64,000 nucleotides of DNA, from NCBI RefSeq assembly GCF_004216915.1, contig NZ_SGXD01000001.1, forward strand, positions 372,001-436,000, in the 5' to 3' direction. A program made the translations under genes and the position numbers. The stretch's first letter is position 1. Each line of letters opens with the position of its first letter. A model generated the notes under the pieces. That model ran no database searches. It saw only the letters and a program-made list of their open reading frames with translations, and was not told the DNA's origin. Source of the DNA: Motilibacter rhizosphaerae. Lineage in GTDB: Bacteria; Actinomycetota; Actinomycetes; Motilibacterales; Motilibacteraceae. Below are positions 24,990 through 34,408 of this stretch, piece by piece.

Positions 24990-25613
24990 CGGGGGTAGCC
25001 GGGACCGGCGGTCCCCGTACTGCCCCGACGGCCGCTGCCAGGGCGAGGTCCACCGCAAGCGTCGAGAGCTTCGCCGCGTGCACGACCTCCTCTTGGCCGA
25101 GCGGCCCACCCGCCCGCGCGATACCCGGGAACACCGGGCCATGGTCAGCCAGTTCGCCCGCCTCCTGGCCCCGTAAGGGATCGAGCCCGACAACGCCGCC
25201 CGCCCGAGTCCGAGGACGAGCCCTACACCGCCCACCCCGAGATTCCAGCGGCACCGACCCGCGCAGCACGTGCGGAGACCCCTCAGTCGCGCGAGCCGAC
25301 GCTCCCCGACGTTCGTGTCCAGCCCCGCCGTCTGGCTCGACCGCTGCATCCCCTATCAGTTCTCGAGCACCAGCGGAACCTGGGCACGCACCTCGAAGAC
25401 GCCCTCCGCGACCTCCGCAGGCTGAGTGACAGCCATGGCCGCATGGCAATTCGGGCGGCCATAGCGAGCGCCCAAGACAACCTGGGGAAGGCGTGCGGCC
25501 ACTCGCGCGCCCTGGACCGCGCTGTCATACGCAACGAGCCGACGGACGCGCAGGCAGCCGGAAGGGCCGCCGCGGACTACGTGGAGCCCTCGCCCGACGA
25601 GGCGGCACGCTAG
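24990..25613 (+). pseudogene. decayed paralogue of the 22721 zinc-ribbon gene
   Basis: Three segments in different frames align in order with the intact gene. RRSPYCPDGRCQGEVHRKRR then LRRVHDLLLAE ends at a TAA near 25176. FVSSPAVWLDRC lies near 25310. AQDNLGKACGHSRALDRAVI then RNEPTDAQAAGRAA ends at 25613. At least one stop and two frameshifts separate them. Shows duplication followed by inactivation. Confidence 0.6.
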
Positions 25614-26056
25614 GGACACCTCGCGCATCTGCTGCCCAGGAGCGGGCGCCCGGGACGGGCGGCAGCGAGCGACGCGCACGGACAGCGAGTCCTGCGGGAA
25701 GCGGCACGGCGCCCCACTCGCCGTACCCCCGACGACCGCGACCCGCGCCCCACCCGGCGGGGTGAGCGAGCAGATGCACACGCCCTCGGCTGCGGGGTGC
25801 TCGTGGAGGGCGAGCCGGGCTAGGGGCGCGGGCGACCAGTGCGAGCACACCGCGCCACCAGCTCGGACACGGCGACGAGGGCGTGCCCCTCGGGCTCCCC
25901 GAACTTGGGCCGGCAGCACAGCCCATGCATCCAAAGCCGGTGCACCCCCGACGCCGGGCGGCCAACGGCCGTGTGGGACAGGAGGGCGAGCGACGCACCG
26001 GCACGGGGACCCGGAACACCTACGCGCCGCCCTCGGGCTCGCCCTCGCCTCCCGGG
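25614..26056. other. intergenic stretch without recognised features
   Basis: About 440 bp between the decayed zinc-ribbon copy and the convergent GH5 gene. No ORF with convincing coding character, repeat or hairpin stood out. Confidence 0.4.
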
Positions 26057-28897
26057 CTAGTAGGAGGAGTACACGGTGACGTCGTCGATGCTCCACCACT
26101 GCGGCGCCGAGCCCGTCTGCGCGATGCGGATGAACCTCGCGGTCGACGGCGCGGTCGCGATCGGGCGCTTCCACCCGTACCCGGCCCCGGTCGCGACCCG
26201 GGTCCACGTCACGCCGTTGGTCGACACCTCGATGTCGAAACCCCGGGGGTAGTCGTCGACTGACGCTGTCGGGGTCTGGACAGTGATCATGGCCACCGAC
26301 TGAGCGGCACCCATGTCGATCTCGTACCACTCGTCGCCGGTCATGTTCCGGCCGCTGTACCAGCCGGCCCCGTTGGTTCCATCGATCCCCCACGCGGGGG
26401 AGCTGTTCGTCGCGGTCGAGGACGCCGTTGCAGTCCACCCGTCGTGGCTGACGACCTTCGGAGCGTATGCCGACCGCCCGCCGGAGAACTGCTTGATGAC
26501 CCCGACGAGTCCCGTATTCTCATGGAACCTCGACGTGTCGAACTGCCTCAGCTTCGCCGTGAAGGTCGCCTGGTCGTCGCTGTTCACGATCGGCACGGGC
26601 TGCGGGTCGTCGTAGTACTGGCCCCAGTAGGCGAACCCGTCGTCGGCGGCACCCTTCACCTTGTAGGCCCAGTTCGACCAGGACACGCTGGCGGCGTTGA
26701 GGCCGGCCATGAAGCGCGCCCACTCGTCGTCGTTGTAGTAGAGGGAGAACTCTCCGACGAGCAGGGGGGCGCCGAAAGCGGCGAAACGGTCGGGGATCGC
26801 GGCGAGCTCGTTGGTGACGAGGTTGTCCTGCGCTGTCCAGTCCTTCGGGCCGGACATGTCGTACGGGTGGAACTCGTACATGACGTTCGTCCAGCCGTAC
26901 GTCGCGGGCTTGGCGACCGAGTCCGCGCCGAGGAACGCGGGCATGACGACGACGTGGTCGGGGTCGACCGCGCGGACGGTCTTGTAGAGCCGGTTGAAGT
27001 AGTCGTTCTTCTGCTGGATGTCGGCGGCGTCCTCGGCCGGGTCGACGAGGGGCTCGTTGATGAGGTCGTAGCCGGCGACCCCGGGGTTGCCGGCGTAGCG
27101 GCTCGCCATTGCCTTCCAGATGTCGTCGACCTGGTCCTGGTAGCGGGGCGTGCCCCAGAAGCTGTTCGGGCTCGGGCCCACGCGTCCGCAGCTCGCCCAT
27201 GAGCATCCGCCGCCGGGGACGGTGTGCAGGTCGAGGAGGACGTAGATGCCGCGCGACGAGGCCTCTCGGACGACCCAGTCGAGCCTATCCCAGGGGCTGG
27301 CCTTCCAGGTCCCGTCGAGGTTCAGGAACGTGTTCCAGCCGATCGGGACCCTGATGTAGTTCAGCCCCGCTGCCTTGATGCTGTCCAGGTCGGAGGTCTG
27401 CAGCCAGGTGTCCCGGTGCGCGTCGATGACGGCCTGTGCGCCGGTGACCCCGAACCGCTGGGTGAGGGTGGTGTTGAGGTTGTAGTCGTCGTTGTAGAGG
27501 CCTGCGGTGAGCTCGCCGATGGACCACCATTGCAGGGCGCTGCCGGTCTGGGTCAGCCGGAGGTAGCGTGCCGCCTGCGCGGGGAAGCTGATGTTGGTCG
27601 CCTTGAAGGTCCCGGCGCCGGTGGCCGCGGTCGTCCAGGTGGTGCCGTCCCTGGACAGCTCGAGGGTGAAGCCGCGAGCCCAGTCACCTTCCGAGGTCGT
27701 GTTCTTGGCCGTGTCGATCGCGACGTCGTTGAGTGTGGTGAGAGCGCCCATATCGACCTGGAACTTCTGGCCGGCGGTCTGCGCGGTCCCGGTGGTCCAG
27801 CGGGTGTTGACGTCCCCGTCGAGGGCGTTGACCGGTGCGTCGCCGCCGGTCGCCGTAGCGACCCAGCCGCTGCGATCGAGGGTGGTGCCGGTGGAGACGG
27901 CGATCTCAGCGATCGACCACCACTGGTCGGCGGTGCCGGTGGAGGTGATGCGCAGGTACCGGGGGTACTTGAAGCCTTGGAAGTCCGCCTGGATCACCCG
28001 GTTGTGCCCGTAACCGCTGGCGGCCTGGACGAAGGTGCTGCCGTCCTCGGAGGTCGCGACCTGCCAGGACCTCGGGTAGTCGTTGGCGGTGTCGGCTCCG
28101 GAGTCGAACAGGACCTTGTCCGCTGCGACGACGCGACCCAGGTCGACGGTGATGCTCTGCCCGGGGACCTGCGGCGTACCTGTCTGCCAGACGGTGGAGG
28201 GGTTGCCGTCGACTGCCATCGACGGCGAGGTGTTCACCGAGCTAGAGGAGGCGGTGGCCGTCTGGCTTCCCGGGTGAAGGGTGGGGTCGTCGAAGAGGTT
28301 GAGCTCGCTCACGGACCAGGGCACCGCTGCGTCGCCCGTCTGCGTGACGCGCAGGTACCGGGCTGCCTGCAGCGCGAACCGGACAGTGGTGACGCCTTCG
28401 GCCCCGGGTTGGTTGGCAACGCTGGTCCACGCGGAGCCGTCCTTCGACGTCTCGACGTCGAGGTTGCGCGCGTACTGCCCGGGACTCGCGCTGTCGTCCA
28501 CGGAGAGCCGGTCGAAGAACGTCGTCGCCCCGAGGTCGATGCGCAGCCACTCCCCGCCGCTCTGGCTGGCACCGGTGGACCAGACCGTGCTGCGGGAACC
28601 GTCCAGGACGTTCTCGGCGGGGCCGCTGGACGCGGTCGCGGACCAGCCCGTCCGGTCAAGCGCGAACTCGCCCAGGGGGGACATCCAGTCCTCCTGGGTC
28701 AGCCAGCCTCCTACGTTGGTGCCGCGCAGGTTGATGGTCTTGCCGGTGCCGGCGTTCGTCTTGAGGACGTGACCACTCGCCTTGAGGAAGTCCACGGACC
28801 CGAGTCCGGAGGCGTGTGCGGCCGGCGCGTGAGACAGCACGGAGAGCAGCAGGCTCGCTATCGCGACCGCAACAGGTAGTGGGCGGCGCTTGTTCAT
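26057..28897 (-). CDS. secreted GH5 glucanase-like enzyme with inserted F5/8-type-C domains
   Basis: Exported enzyme of 946 residues; ATG at 28897 after AAGGAGG. After the signal peptide the barrel begins INLRGTNVGGWLTQEDWMSPLG (54-76). Residues about 79-467 are three discoidin-like modules, each ending like YLRVTQTG..WSVSEL, and the barrel resumes at NDDYNLNTTLTQRFG. Acid/base E615 is in DLINEPLV and nucleophile E716 in LLVGEFSLYY. A fourth discoidin module forms the C-terminus (about 812-946). The barrel resembles exo-beta-1,3-glucanase-type GH5 proteins. It is encoded just after a secreted GH3 and probably digests a beta-glucan or glucoside outside the cell. Confidence 0.85.
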   Translation of the reverse strand: MNKRRPLPVAVAIASLLLSVLSHAPAAHASGLGSVDFLKASGHVLKTNAGTGKTINLRGTNVGGWLTQEDWMSPLGEFALDRTGWSATASSGPAENVLDGSRSTVWSTGASQSGGEWLRIDLGATTFFDRLSVDDSASPGQYARNLDVETSKDGSAWTSVANQPGAEGVTTVRFALQAARYLRVTQTGDAAVPWSVSELNLFDDPTLHPGSQTATASSSSVNTSPSMAVDGNPSTVWQTGTPQVPGQSITVDLGRVVAADKVLFDSGADTANDYPRSWQVATSEDGSTFVQAASGYGHNRVIQADFQGFKYPRYLRITSTGTADQWWSIAEIAVSTGTTLDRSGWVATATGGDAPVNALDGDVNTRWTTGTAQTAGQKFQVDMGALTTLNDVAIDTAKNTTSEGDWARGFTLELSRDGTTWTTAATGAGTFKATNISFPAQAARYLRLTQTGSALQWWSIGELTAGLYNDDYNLNTTLTQRFGVTGAQAVIDAHRDTWLQTSDLDSIKAAGLNYIRVPIGWNTFLNLDGTWKASPWDRLDWVVREASSRGIYVLLDLHTVPGGGCSWASCGRVGPSPNSFWGTPRYQDQVDDIWKAMASRYAGNPGVAGYDLINEPLVDPAEDAADIQQKNDYFNRLYKTVRAVDPDHVVVMPAFLGADSVAKPATYGWTNVMYEFHPYDMSGPKDWTAQDNLVTNELAAIPDRFAAFGAPLLVGEFSLYYNDDEWARFMAGLNAASVSWSNWAYKVKGAADDGFAYWGQYYDDPQPVPIVNSDDQATFTAKLRQFDTSRFHENTGLVGVIKQFSGGRSAYAPKVVSHDGWTATASSTATNSSPAWGIDGTNGAGWYSGRNMTGDEWYEIDMGAAQSVAMITVQTPTASVDDYPRGFDIEVSTNGVTWTRVATGAGYGWKRPIATAPSTARFIRIAQTGSAPQWWSIDDVTVYSSY

Positions 28898-28960
28898 CGT
28901 CTTGATCCTCCTTGACCAATGTCTCGGCACCGTTGCCGTGGATGCGTTTCTCCCCGCGCG

Positions 28961-28998
28961 GCGGGAGGGGACGGCGCGACCGCGCCGTCCCCTCCCGC
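28961..28998. terminator. intercistronic hairpin, 18-bp arms
   Basis: GCGGGAGGGGACGGCGCG (28961-28978) and its exact complement (28981-28998) lie just after the GH3 stop and before the GH5 gene. Strong enough to stall polymerase or to protect the GH3 mRNA. No U-tract. Confidence 0.6.
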
Positions 28999-29003
28999 TT
29001 CGG

Positions 29004-31832
29004 TCAGCTCACCTTGATCCGCGTGTCCGCGGCGCCAGGCTGGAGCGTTTGGCTACCGCTGTACTGGACGGTGATCCTGTTCGTCCCTCGTGGCAGCCGC
29101 CCGATGGAGACCACGGCGGTGCCTCCCAGGAGGGTGCCGGGGTAGGTGCGCCCGTCGGCGACCACCGAGACGGTCCCCTCCGCCGTCGCGGCGGACGCGG
29201 CGGCCGTCACCTGGACCGACACGCTGAAGCGGGTCGACGTGTCGCCGGTCGCCGGGTTGGCCTTCACCGCGACCGTCGAGCCGTAGCGGACGAGGACGGG
29301 AGCGCTGGTCGCCGTGCCGGTCGGCCCGGCGTGCGGCGTGGCCGTGACGCGGACACTGATGCTCTTACCCGCGTCGATGGCGCCGACTCGGTATGAGTGC
29401 TTGTCCTCGCCGGGGATTGCCTGCCCGTCCCGGAGCCACTGGTAGGCGAAGCGGAGCTGCGGCTGGGTCCACTGGCCGGGGGTCGCCGAGAGCGTCTGGC
29501 CGATCTCGCCGGGACCGGTGATGGTGGGCGGGACCGTGGCGGTCGGCGCGTCCACGCCGACCGTTCCGGTGAGGCGCAGGTCGCGCGACGAGGAGCCGAC
29601 CGCGACGACGTAGTCGCCCGGGACCGTCTTCCAGCCGTTGCTGCTCGTGTCCCAGATCGAGTACGGGTGGTTGGGGGCGGCCGCGTCGACGACGACGCTG
29701 ACGGTGCGTCGCTCGCCGGGGGCGAGGTCGATGCGGTCGAACCCGACGAGCCTCTTCCCGGGCTCCGCGGCCGCGGTCGGGAAGGTGAGGTAGATCTGGG
29801 GAACCTCGGACCCGGCGATCTTGCTCGTGTTCTTCACGTTGAAGCTGACGGTGGTGCGCGGCGCGCCGGATGCCGGGTCGTAGGTGGTGTTCAGCTTGAG
29901 GCCCGAGTAGTTGAACGTGCTGTAGGAGAGGCCGCGGCCGAACTCGAACTGGGGGGTGATGTTCTGCTGGTCGTACCACTTGTAGCCGAGCTGGAGGCCC
30001 TCGGTGTAGTTCACCTGCCGGATCTCCTTGGACCCGGCCGGGCGGGTGGTGGAGCCGTCGGAGAAGACGCCGGGGTACTGCGCGTTGGGCGCCGTGCCCG
30101 TGGGGAGATCGGCCTCGGCCTTGGGGAAGGTGATGGGCAGCTTGCCGGAGGGGTTGACGTCGCCGAACAGGAGCGCCGCGATGGCGTCGCCACCGGCCTC
30201 TCCGGGCCACCATGCCTCGAGGATCGAGGGGACGCTGTCGGCCCACGGCGTGAGGACGGCGCTGCCGGTCTCGAGCACGACGGTGGTGTGCGGGTTGGCG
30301 GCGGAGACGGCCTTGATCAGCTCGTCGCCGTGGTCGAACAGGTTGATGGTGTCGAGGTCGAACGACTCGCCGGTGCGGTTGTAGCCGAACGCGATGACGA
30401 CGTCCGCCGCTGCGGCGACCTTAGCGGCGGAGGCGATGTCGCTGCCGTCGTTGAACACGACGGTGTTCCCGTCCTTGGCGGCGCGGGCCTTGATGGCGTC
30501 CAGGGGGGCGCTCGGGTTCGGGCAGTCGACGGCGAGGGGCGCCACGGACAGGCCGAACAGGGGCGAGGAGCAGACGGACTCGGCGCTGATCCCGTTGGTG
30601 GGGGTGTTCGACGCGGTGGCGCCGATAACGGCGATGGTCTTGCCGTGGACGGTCAGCGGAAGGTTGCGGCCGTCGTTCTTGAGGAGGACGGCGCCCTTGT
30701 CCTCCATCTCTCGGGCGACGGCGTGCGCGGCCGGAGTGCGCTGGTCGTCGAAGCGCCCCGTCGCCGGGAGGGCGTGGTCCATGAGGCCGTGGGCGAACTT
30801 GGCGAGGACCACGCGGTAGGCCGCCTGGCGGATCTGGGTGGCGGTGATCTCGCCGGCGTCGAGGGCCGCGTGCAGCCTCGGCGGGGTGAAGTAGAGCGGG
30901 AGGCCGAGCTCCTGGGACAGGCCGGAGTTCAGCGCGGTCGCCGTGGAGTGCTGCGCGGTGTTGTCGGTCACGACGTAGCCGTCGAACCCGAGGTCGTCGC
31001 GCAGGTACTTGGTGAGCAGGTCGGGGTTCTCGCAGGAGTAGATGCCGTTGAACTGGTTGAACCCGCACATGACTCCTGCGGGCTTGCTCTCCTTCATGGT
31101 GATCTCGTACGGCAGGCCGTACAGCTCGTGCATGGTGCGGGCGTCCATGTTGGAGGAGCTGGACGCGCGGTCGAGCTCCTGCGAGTTGCCCAGGAAATGC
31201 TTGAGGACCGCGGAGACCGGCTGGTTCGGGTTGTCCTCGAGCGCGTTCACCCACGTCGCGGAGATGGTCCCGGCGAGGAAGGGGTCCTCGCCGAGGTACT
31301 CGGCGTTGCGGCCGTTCCACGGGTGACGGACCAGGTCCAGGCCGGGGGCGAAGAGGTTGTCGTACTGCTTGCGCCAGGCCTCGTCGGCCATGGCCTCACC
31401 CTTGGCCTTGGTGACGGCCAGGTCCCAGCTCGCGGCCTGCGCCACGGGAACGGGGAAGGCGGTCGTCCCTCCGACGTAGGCGATGCCCCAGGGGCCGTCG
31501 GTGTCGGCGGTGAACGCGACGCAGGGGACCTGGGCGGCGAAGGTGACCGGCGGGCCGGGGGGCTGGCCAAGGCCGCCCTGCGTGGGGGTCGTCGTGATCG
31601 ACGGGTCGCCGGCGGTCACCTCGTTGAGCCAGCGCATCTGCTGGTCCAGCGTCGAGGCGTCGAGCAGGAGGTTCGTTCGCTGCTCGGGGGTCTTGCTCGT
31701 GTCCATCCACGGGCAGTCGGCCGGCGTGGCGGCGACGGCGGGCGCCGCGCTGACGAGGGCGGGACCCGCGAGCACTGCCAGCCCCGCCAGGGTCGCCACC
31801 ACCCCCGCCCTCGTTCGGGACCGGTTCTTCAT
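29004..31832 (-). CDS. secreted GH3 beta-glycosidase with C-terminal Ig-like domains
   Basis: Exported enzyme of 942 residues with signal peptide (VATLAGLAVLAGPALVSAAPAVAA). GH3 landmarks: WGIAYVGGTTAFPVPVAQAASWD, FAPGLDLVRHPWNGRNAEYLGEDP, the KHF motif in VLKHFLGNSQELDR, and nucleophile Asp in GFDGYVVTDN (Asn follows where Trp is usual). The (alpha/beta)6 sandwich ends near PSGKLPITFPKAEADLP and is followed by a fibronectin-III-like domain (VSFNVKNTSKIAGSEVPQIYL). Two Ig-like repeats follow (PPTITGPGEIGQTLSATPGQW; TVAVKANPATGDTSTRF). First gene of a two-gene operon with the GH5 enzyme, behind a LacI-type operator. Confidence 0.88.
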   Translation of the reverse strand: MKNRSRTRAGVVATLAGLAVLAGPALVSAAPAVAATPADCPWMDTSKTPEQRTNLLLDASTLDQQMRWLNEVTAGDPSITTTPTQGGLGQPPGPPVTFAAQVPCVAFTADTDGPWGIAYVGGTTAFPVPVAQAASWDLAVTKAKGEAMADEAWRKQYDNLFAPGLDLVRHPWNGRNAEYLGEDPFLAGTISATWVNALEDNPNQPVSAVLKHFLGNSQELDRASSSSNMDARTMHELYGLPYEITMKESKPAGVMCGFNQFNGIYSCENPDLLTKYLRDDLGFDGYVVTDNTAQHSTATALNSGLSQELGLPLYFTPPRLHAALDAGEITATQIRQAAYRVVLAKFAHGLMDHALPATGRFDDQRTPAAHAVAREMEDKGAVLLKNDGRNLPLTVHGKTIAVIGATASNTPTNGISAESVCSSPLFGLSVAPLAVDCPNPSAPLDAIKARAAKDGNTVVFNDGSDIASAAKVAAAADVVIAFGYNRTGESFDLDTINLFDHGDELIKAVSAANPHTTVVLETGSAVLTPWADSVPSILEAWWPGEAGGDAIAALLFGDVNPSGKLPITFPKAEADLPTGTAPNAQYPGVFSDGSTTRPAGSKEIRQVNYTEGLQLGYKWYDQQNITPQFEFGRGLSYSTFNYSGLKLNTTYDPASGAPRTTVSFNVKNTSKIAGSEVPQIYLTFPTAAAEPGKRLVGFDRIDLAPGERRTVSVVVDAAAPNHPYSIWDTSSNGWKTVPGDYVVAVGSSSRDLRLTGTVGVDAPTATVPPTITGPGEIGQTLSATPGQWTQPQLRFAYQWLRDGQAIPGEDKHSYRVGAIDAGKSISVRVTATPHAGPTGTATSAPVLVRYGSTVAVKANPATGDTSTRFSVSVQVTAAASAATAEGTVSVVADGRTYPGTLLGGTAVVSIGRLPRGTNRITVQYSGSQTLQPGAADTRIKVS

Positions 31833-31942
31833 GGTTCCTCCATAGCGGGACGTGGGTGTGGTGGCTTGAGGTACTGCTGAGGGCCGAGGCCAGGCGCTCG
31901 TCCGGTGCGTGAGGCCAGCGCCTTTTCAGACGTTGTCGCCGC

Positions 31943-31971
31943 AACGTAGACCGGTCTATATGGTCTGTCAA
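31943..31971 (-). promoter_or_regulatory. promoter of the GH3-GH5 operon
   Basis: On the minus strand TTGACA (31966-31971) and TACGTT (31943-31948) are separated by 17 bp. The operator at 31947 occupies the spacer and the edge of the -10, in the same register as at the importer promoter (40101-40129). Confidence 0.65.
31947..31958. promoter_or_regulatory. LacI-type operator, GH3-GH5 operon, site 1
   Basis: TAGACCGGTCTA, a perfect 12-bp palindrome within the promoter spacer. Same core as the sites around 40084-40158. Confidence 0.75.
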
Positions 31972-31980
31972 CCGATCTAC
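31967..31980. promoter_or_regulatory. LacI-type operator, site 2 (one good half-site)
   Basis: GTCAACCGATCTAC keeps the ACCGATCTAC half of the consensus. It overlaps the -35 TTGACA, about 20 bp centre to centre from site 1, the same spacing as two sites before the importer operon. Confidence 0.55.
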
Positions 31981-32101
31981 ACAGATGGCAAGTCCTGGCT
32001 TACTGTTTGCATCCAAGGGGCGACGGACGTCGTCCCCGGCTTGACCATCGGCCGACCGGAGGCTTGGCCGACGGCGGCAACGCGCGGACCTCCTGGCCCT
32101 G

Positions 32102-34408
32102 CTAGCTCCCCCGCTGGTGCATCACGCGGAACCGCGCGCAGAGCAGGTCAGGGCGACGGGACGTCGGGCCGACTCGCAACTCGAACTCTCCCGGCTCGGT
32201 CACCCGCACGCCCCGTGCGTCGACCAGGGAGCAAGCGGCCGCCGGAACGCTCAAGGACACGACGGTCCTCTCGCCCGGCTCCAACGGGACCTGCACGAAC
32301 GCCTTCAGCTCCTGCTCCGCCCACGTGACGCTGGTCGCGAGGTCCGAGACGTATGCCTGCACCGTCTCGAGGACGGGCCTGCTGCCCGTGTTCGAGACGG
32401 CGATCGACGCGACGACGGCCCCGGCCGGGTCGACCTCGTCCCGTTCGAGGGCAAGGTCCTCGTAACGGACGGTCGAGTAGCTCATCCCCTCGCCGAACAC
32501 GAACTGCGGCTCCTGCGTGAGGTCCGCGTACCGGTTCCCGTGCTGCCCGCGCACCTGGTTGTAGTACACGGGCTGCTGGCCGACGTGCAGCGGAACGGAG
32601 ATGGGGAGACGGCCGGTCGGTTCGATCAAGCCGAGCAGCAACTCGGCGACCGCCCTCCCCCCGCGCATGCCGGGGTTGAAGGCCTCGACGAGCGCGGACA
32701 CCTTCGACGCCGACGCGGGCAGCACGGCCGGCTTGGAGTGGACCAGGACGAGCACGACGGGCGTTCCCGTCGCGGTCAACGCGTCGACCAGGGCCGACTG
32801 CCCGCCCTGGAGCTCGAGGGTCGCGGTCGAGCGGCCCTCACCGGCCAGGCCGATCGTGTCGCCGAGCACCGCGACGACGACGTCGGACGCACGGGCCGCC
32901 GCGACCGCGCCCGCGATGGCCCGCTCGTCGGGCTCGGCGGGGGAGAACACGCCCGGGCGCGGCTGCCCGTCCGGGAAGAGCGGTCCCTCCGGCGCCTCGA
33001 CGATCGTCCCGATCTCCGCGCCCCTGGAGTAGGTGACGGACCAGTCGCGGGGCACGAGGGCGCGGAGTCCGTCCAGCACGGTCTCGGTGAGGTGACGCGG
33101 ATGCCCCTCGCCCATCCAGTTCACCTGCCCGGAGGCGCCGGCCCAGTCGCCGAGCTGCGCGTGCTGATCGTCCGCATTGGGCCCCACGACAGCGACCGTC
33201 CAGGGCCGGTCGGCCGCGGCGCCGCGGCCGTCGACGCCGGGCGACAGGCCACCCGCGAGGGGCAGCACTCCGTCGTTGCGCAGCAGCACCAGCGAGCGGC
33301 GGGCGACCTCCAGGTTCAGCTCGGCGTGCTCGGGGCGTCCGATGACCGCGGCCTGGCGCGCCCGGTCTGGCGCCCGCGGATCCTCGAACAGGCCGAGCTC
33401 GAACTTGAGCCGGAGGATCCGCCGAACGGCCTCGTCGATCTCGGTCTCCTTCAGGTCCCCCTGGGAGACTGCCTGGAGCGCGCCCTCGAGAAACTCCGGC
33501 GTCGTCATGACGAGGTGGTTGCCCGCGCGGACCGCCACGGCGGCGGCCTCGACGTGGGACTCGCAGACCTGCTGCTCCCAGACCATCCGACCGACGTTGT
33601 CCCAGTCGGTGACGAGAGTCCCGTTGAAGCCCCACTCGCCGCGCAGGACCTCGTCCAGCAGCCAGCCGTTCGCCGTGACGGGAACCCCGTCGATCGCCTG
33701 GTAGCCGAGCATGACGGTCCGGCAGCCCGCGCGGACCGCGCGCTCGAACGGAGGGAGGAACCAGGACCTGAGGGCGCGCCGGCTGAGGTCGGCCTCGCTC
33801 GCGTCTCGCCCGCCCTGCGTCTCGCTGTACCCGGCGAAGTGCTTCGCGCACGCCAACACGGCGGTCGGGTCGGCCAGCCCGTCGCCCTGGTAGCCCCGGA
33901 CCATCGCGGCTCCGAGTTCCCCGATGAGGTACGGATCCTCCCCGAACGTCTCGTCGACCCGGCCCCACCGGAGGTCGCGCGCGATGCACAGCACCGGCGA
34001 GAACGTCCAGTGCAGCCCGGTGGCCGAGACCTCGACCGCAGCCGCCCTCGCCGCGCGCTCGAGGAGGTCCGCGTCCCAGGTGCAGGCCATACCGAGCTGC
34101 GTCGGGAAGATCGTCGCGCCGGGCCAGAACGAGTGGCCGTGGATGGCGTCGTCCGCGGTCAGCAGGGGGATCCCGAGCCGCGTCCGTGACGCGAGCGCGA
34201 TGGCCTCGAGCATCGCCTCGGGCGAGGCGTGCAGGATGGACCCGGCGCCCCGCACGGTCACGATGTCGTTCAAGTCCCCCCGCGCGTCCAACTGGAGCAT
34301 CTGGCCGACCTTCTCCCGCAAGGTCATACGCGCCAGCAGGTCCTCGACTCGCTGCTCAACCGGGCGGCTGGGATCCCGGTAGGGGCTGGGTGCTGCGTCG
34401 ATGCTCAT
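32102..34408 (-). CDS. cytoplasmic GH3 beta-glycosidase
   Basis: 768 residues, no signal peptide. GH3 landmarks: IPLLTADDAIHGHSFWPGAT, FSPVLCIARDLRWGRVDETFGEDPYL, ACAKHFAGYSETQGGRD, and nucleophile Asp in NGTLVTDWDNVGRM. The C-terminal domain contains GEGRSTATLELQGGQ and a fibronectin-III-like end (SVSNTGSRPVLETVQAYV). It is the last gene of a five-gene operon, overlapping the rhamnosidase stop by one base. It probably releases glucose (or xylose) from imported glycosides after rhamnose is removed. Confidence 0.9.
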   Translation of the reverse strand: MSIDAAPSPYRDPSRPVEQRVEDLLARMTLREKVGQMLQLDARGDLNDIVTVRGAGSILHASPEAMLEAIALASRTRLGIPLLTADDAIHGHSFWPGATIFPTQLGMACTWDADLLERAARAAAVEVSATGLHWTFSPVLCIARDLRWGRVDETFGEDPYLIGELGAAMVRGYQGDGLADPTAVLACAKHFAGYSETQGGRDASEADLSRRALRSWFLPPFERAVRAGCRTVMLGYQAIDGVPVTANGWLLDEVLRGEWGFNGTLVTDWDNVGRMVWEQQVCESHVEAAAVAVRAGNHLVMTTPEFLEGALQAVSQGDLKETEIDEAVRRILRLKFELGLFEDPRAPDRARQAAVIGRPEHAELNLEVARRSLVLLRNDGVLPLAGGLSPGVDGRGAAADRPWTVAVVGPNADDQHAQLGDWAGASGQVNWMGEGHPRHLTETVLDGLRALVPRDWSVTYSRGAEIGTIVEAPEGPLFPDGQPRPGVFSPAEPDERAIAGAVAAARASDVVVAVLGDTIGLAGEGRSTATLELQGGQSALVDALTATGTPVVLVLVHSKPAVLPASASKVSALVEAFNPGMRGGRAVAELLLGLIEPTGRLPISVPLHVGQQPVYYNQVRGQHGNRYADLTQEPQFVFGEGMSYSTVRYEDLALERDEVDPAGAVVASIAVSNTGSRPVLETVQAYVSDLATSVTWAEQELKAFVQVPLEPGERTVVSLSVPAAACSLVDARGVRVTEPGEFELRVGPTSRRPDLLCARFRVMHQRGS

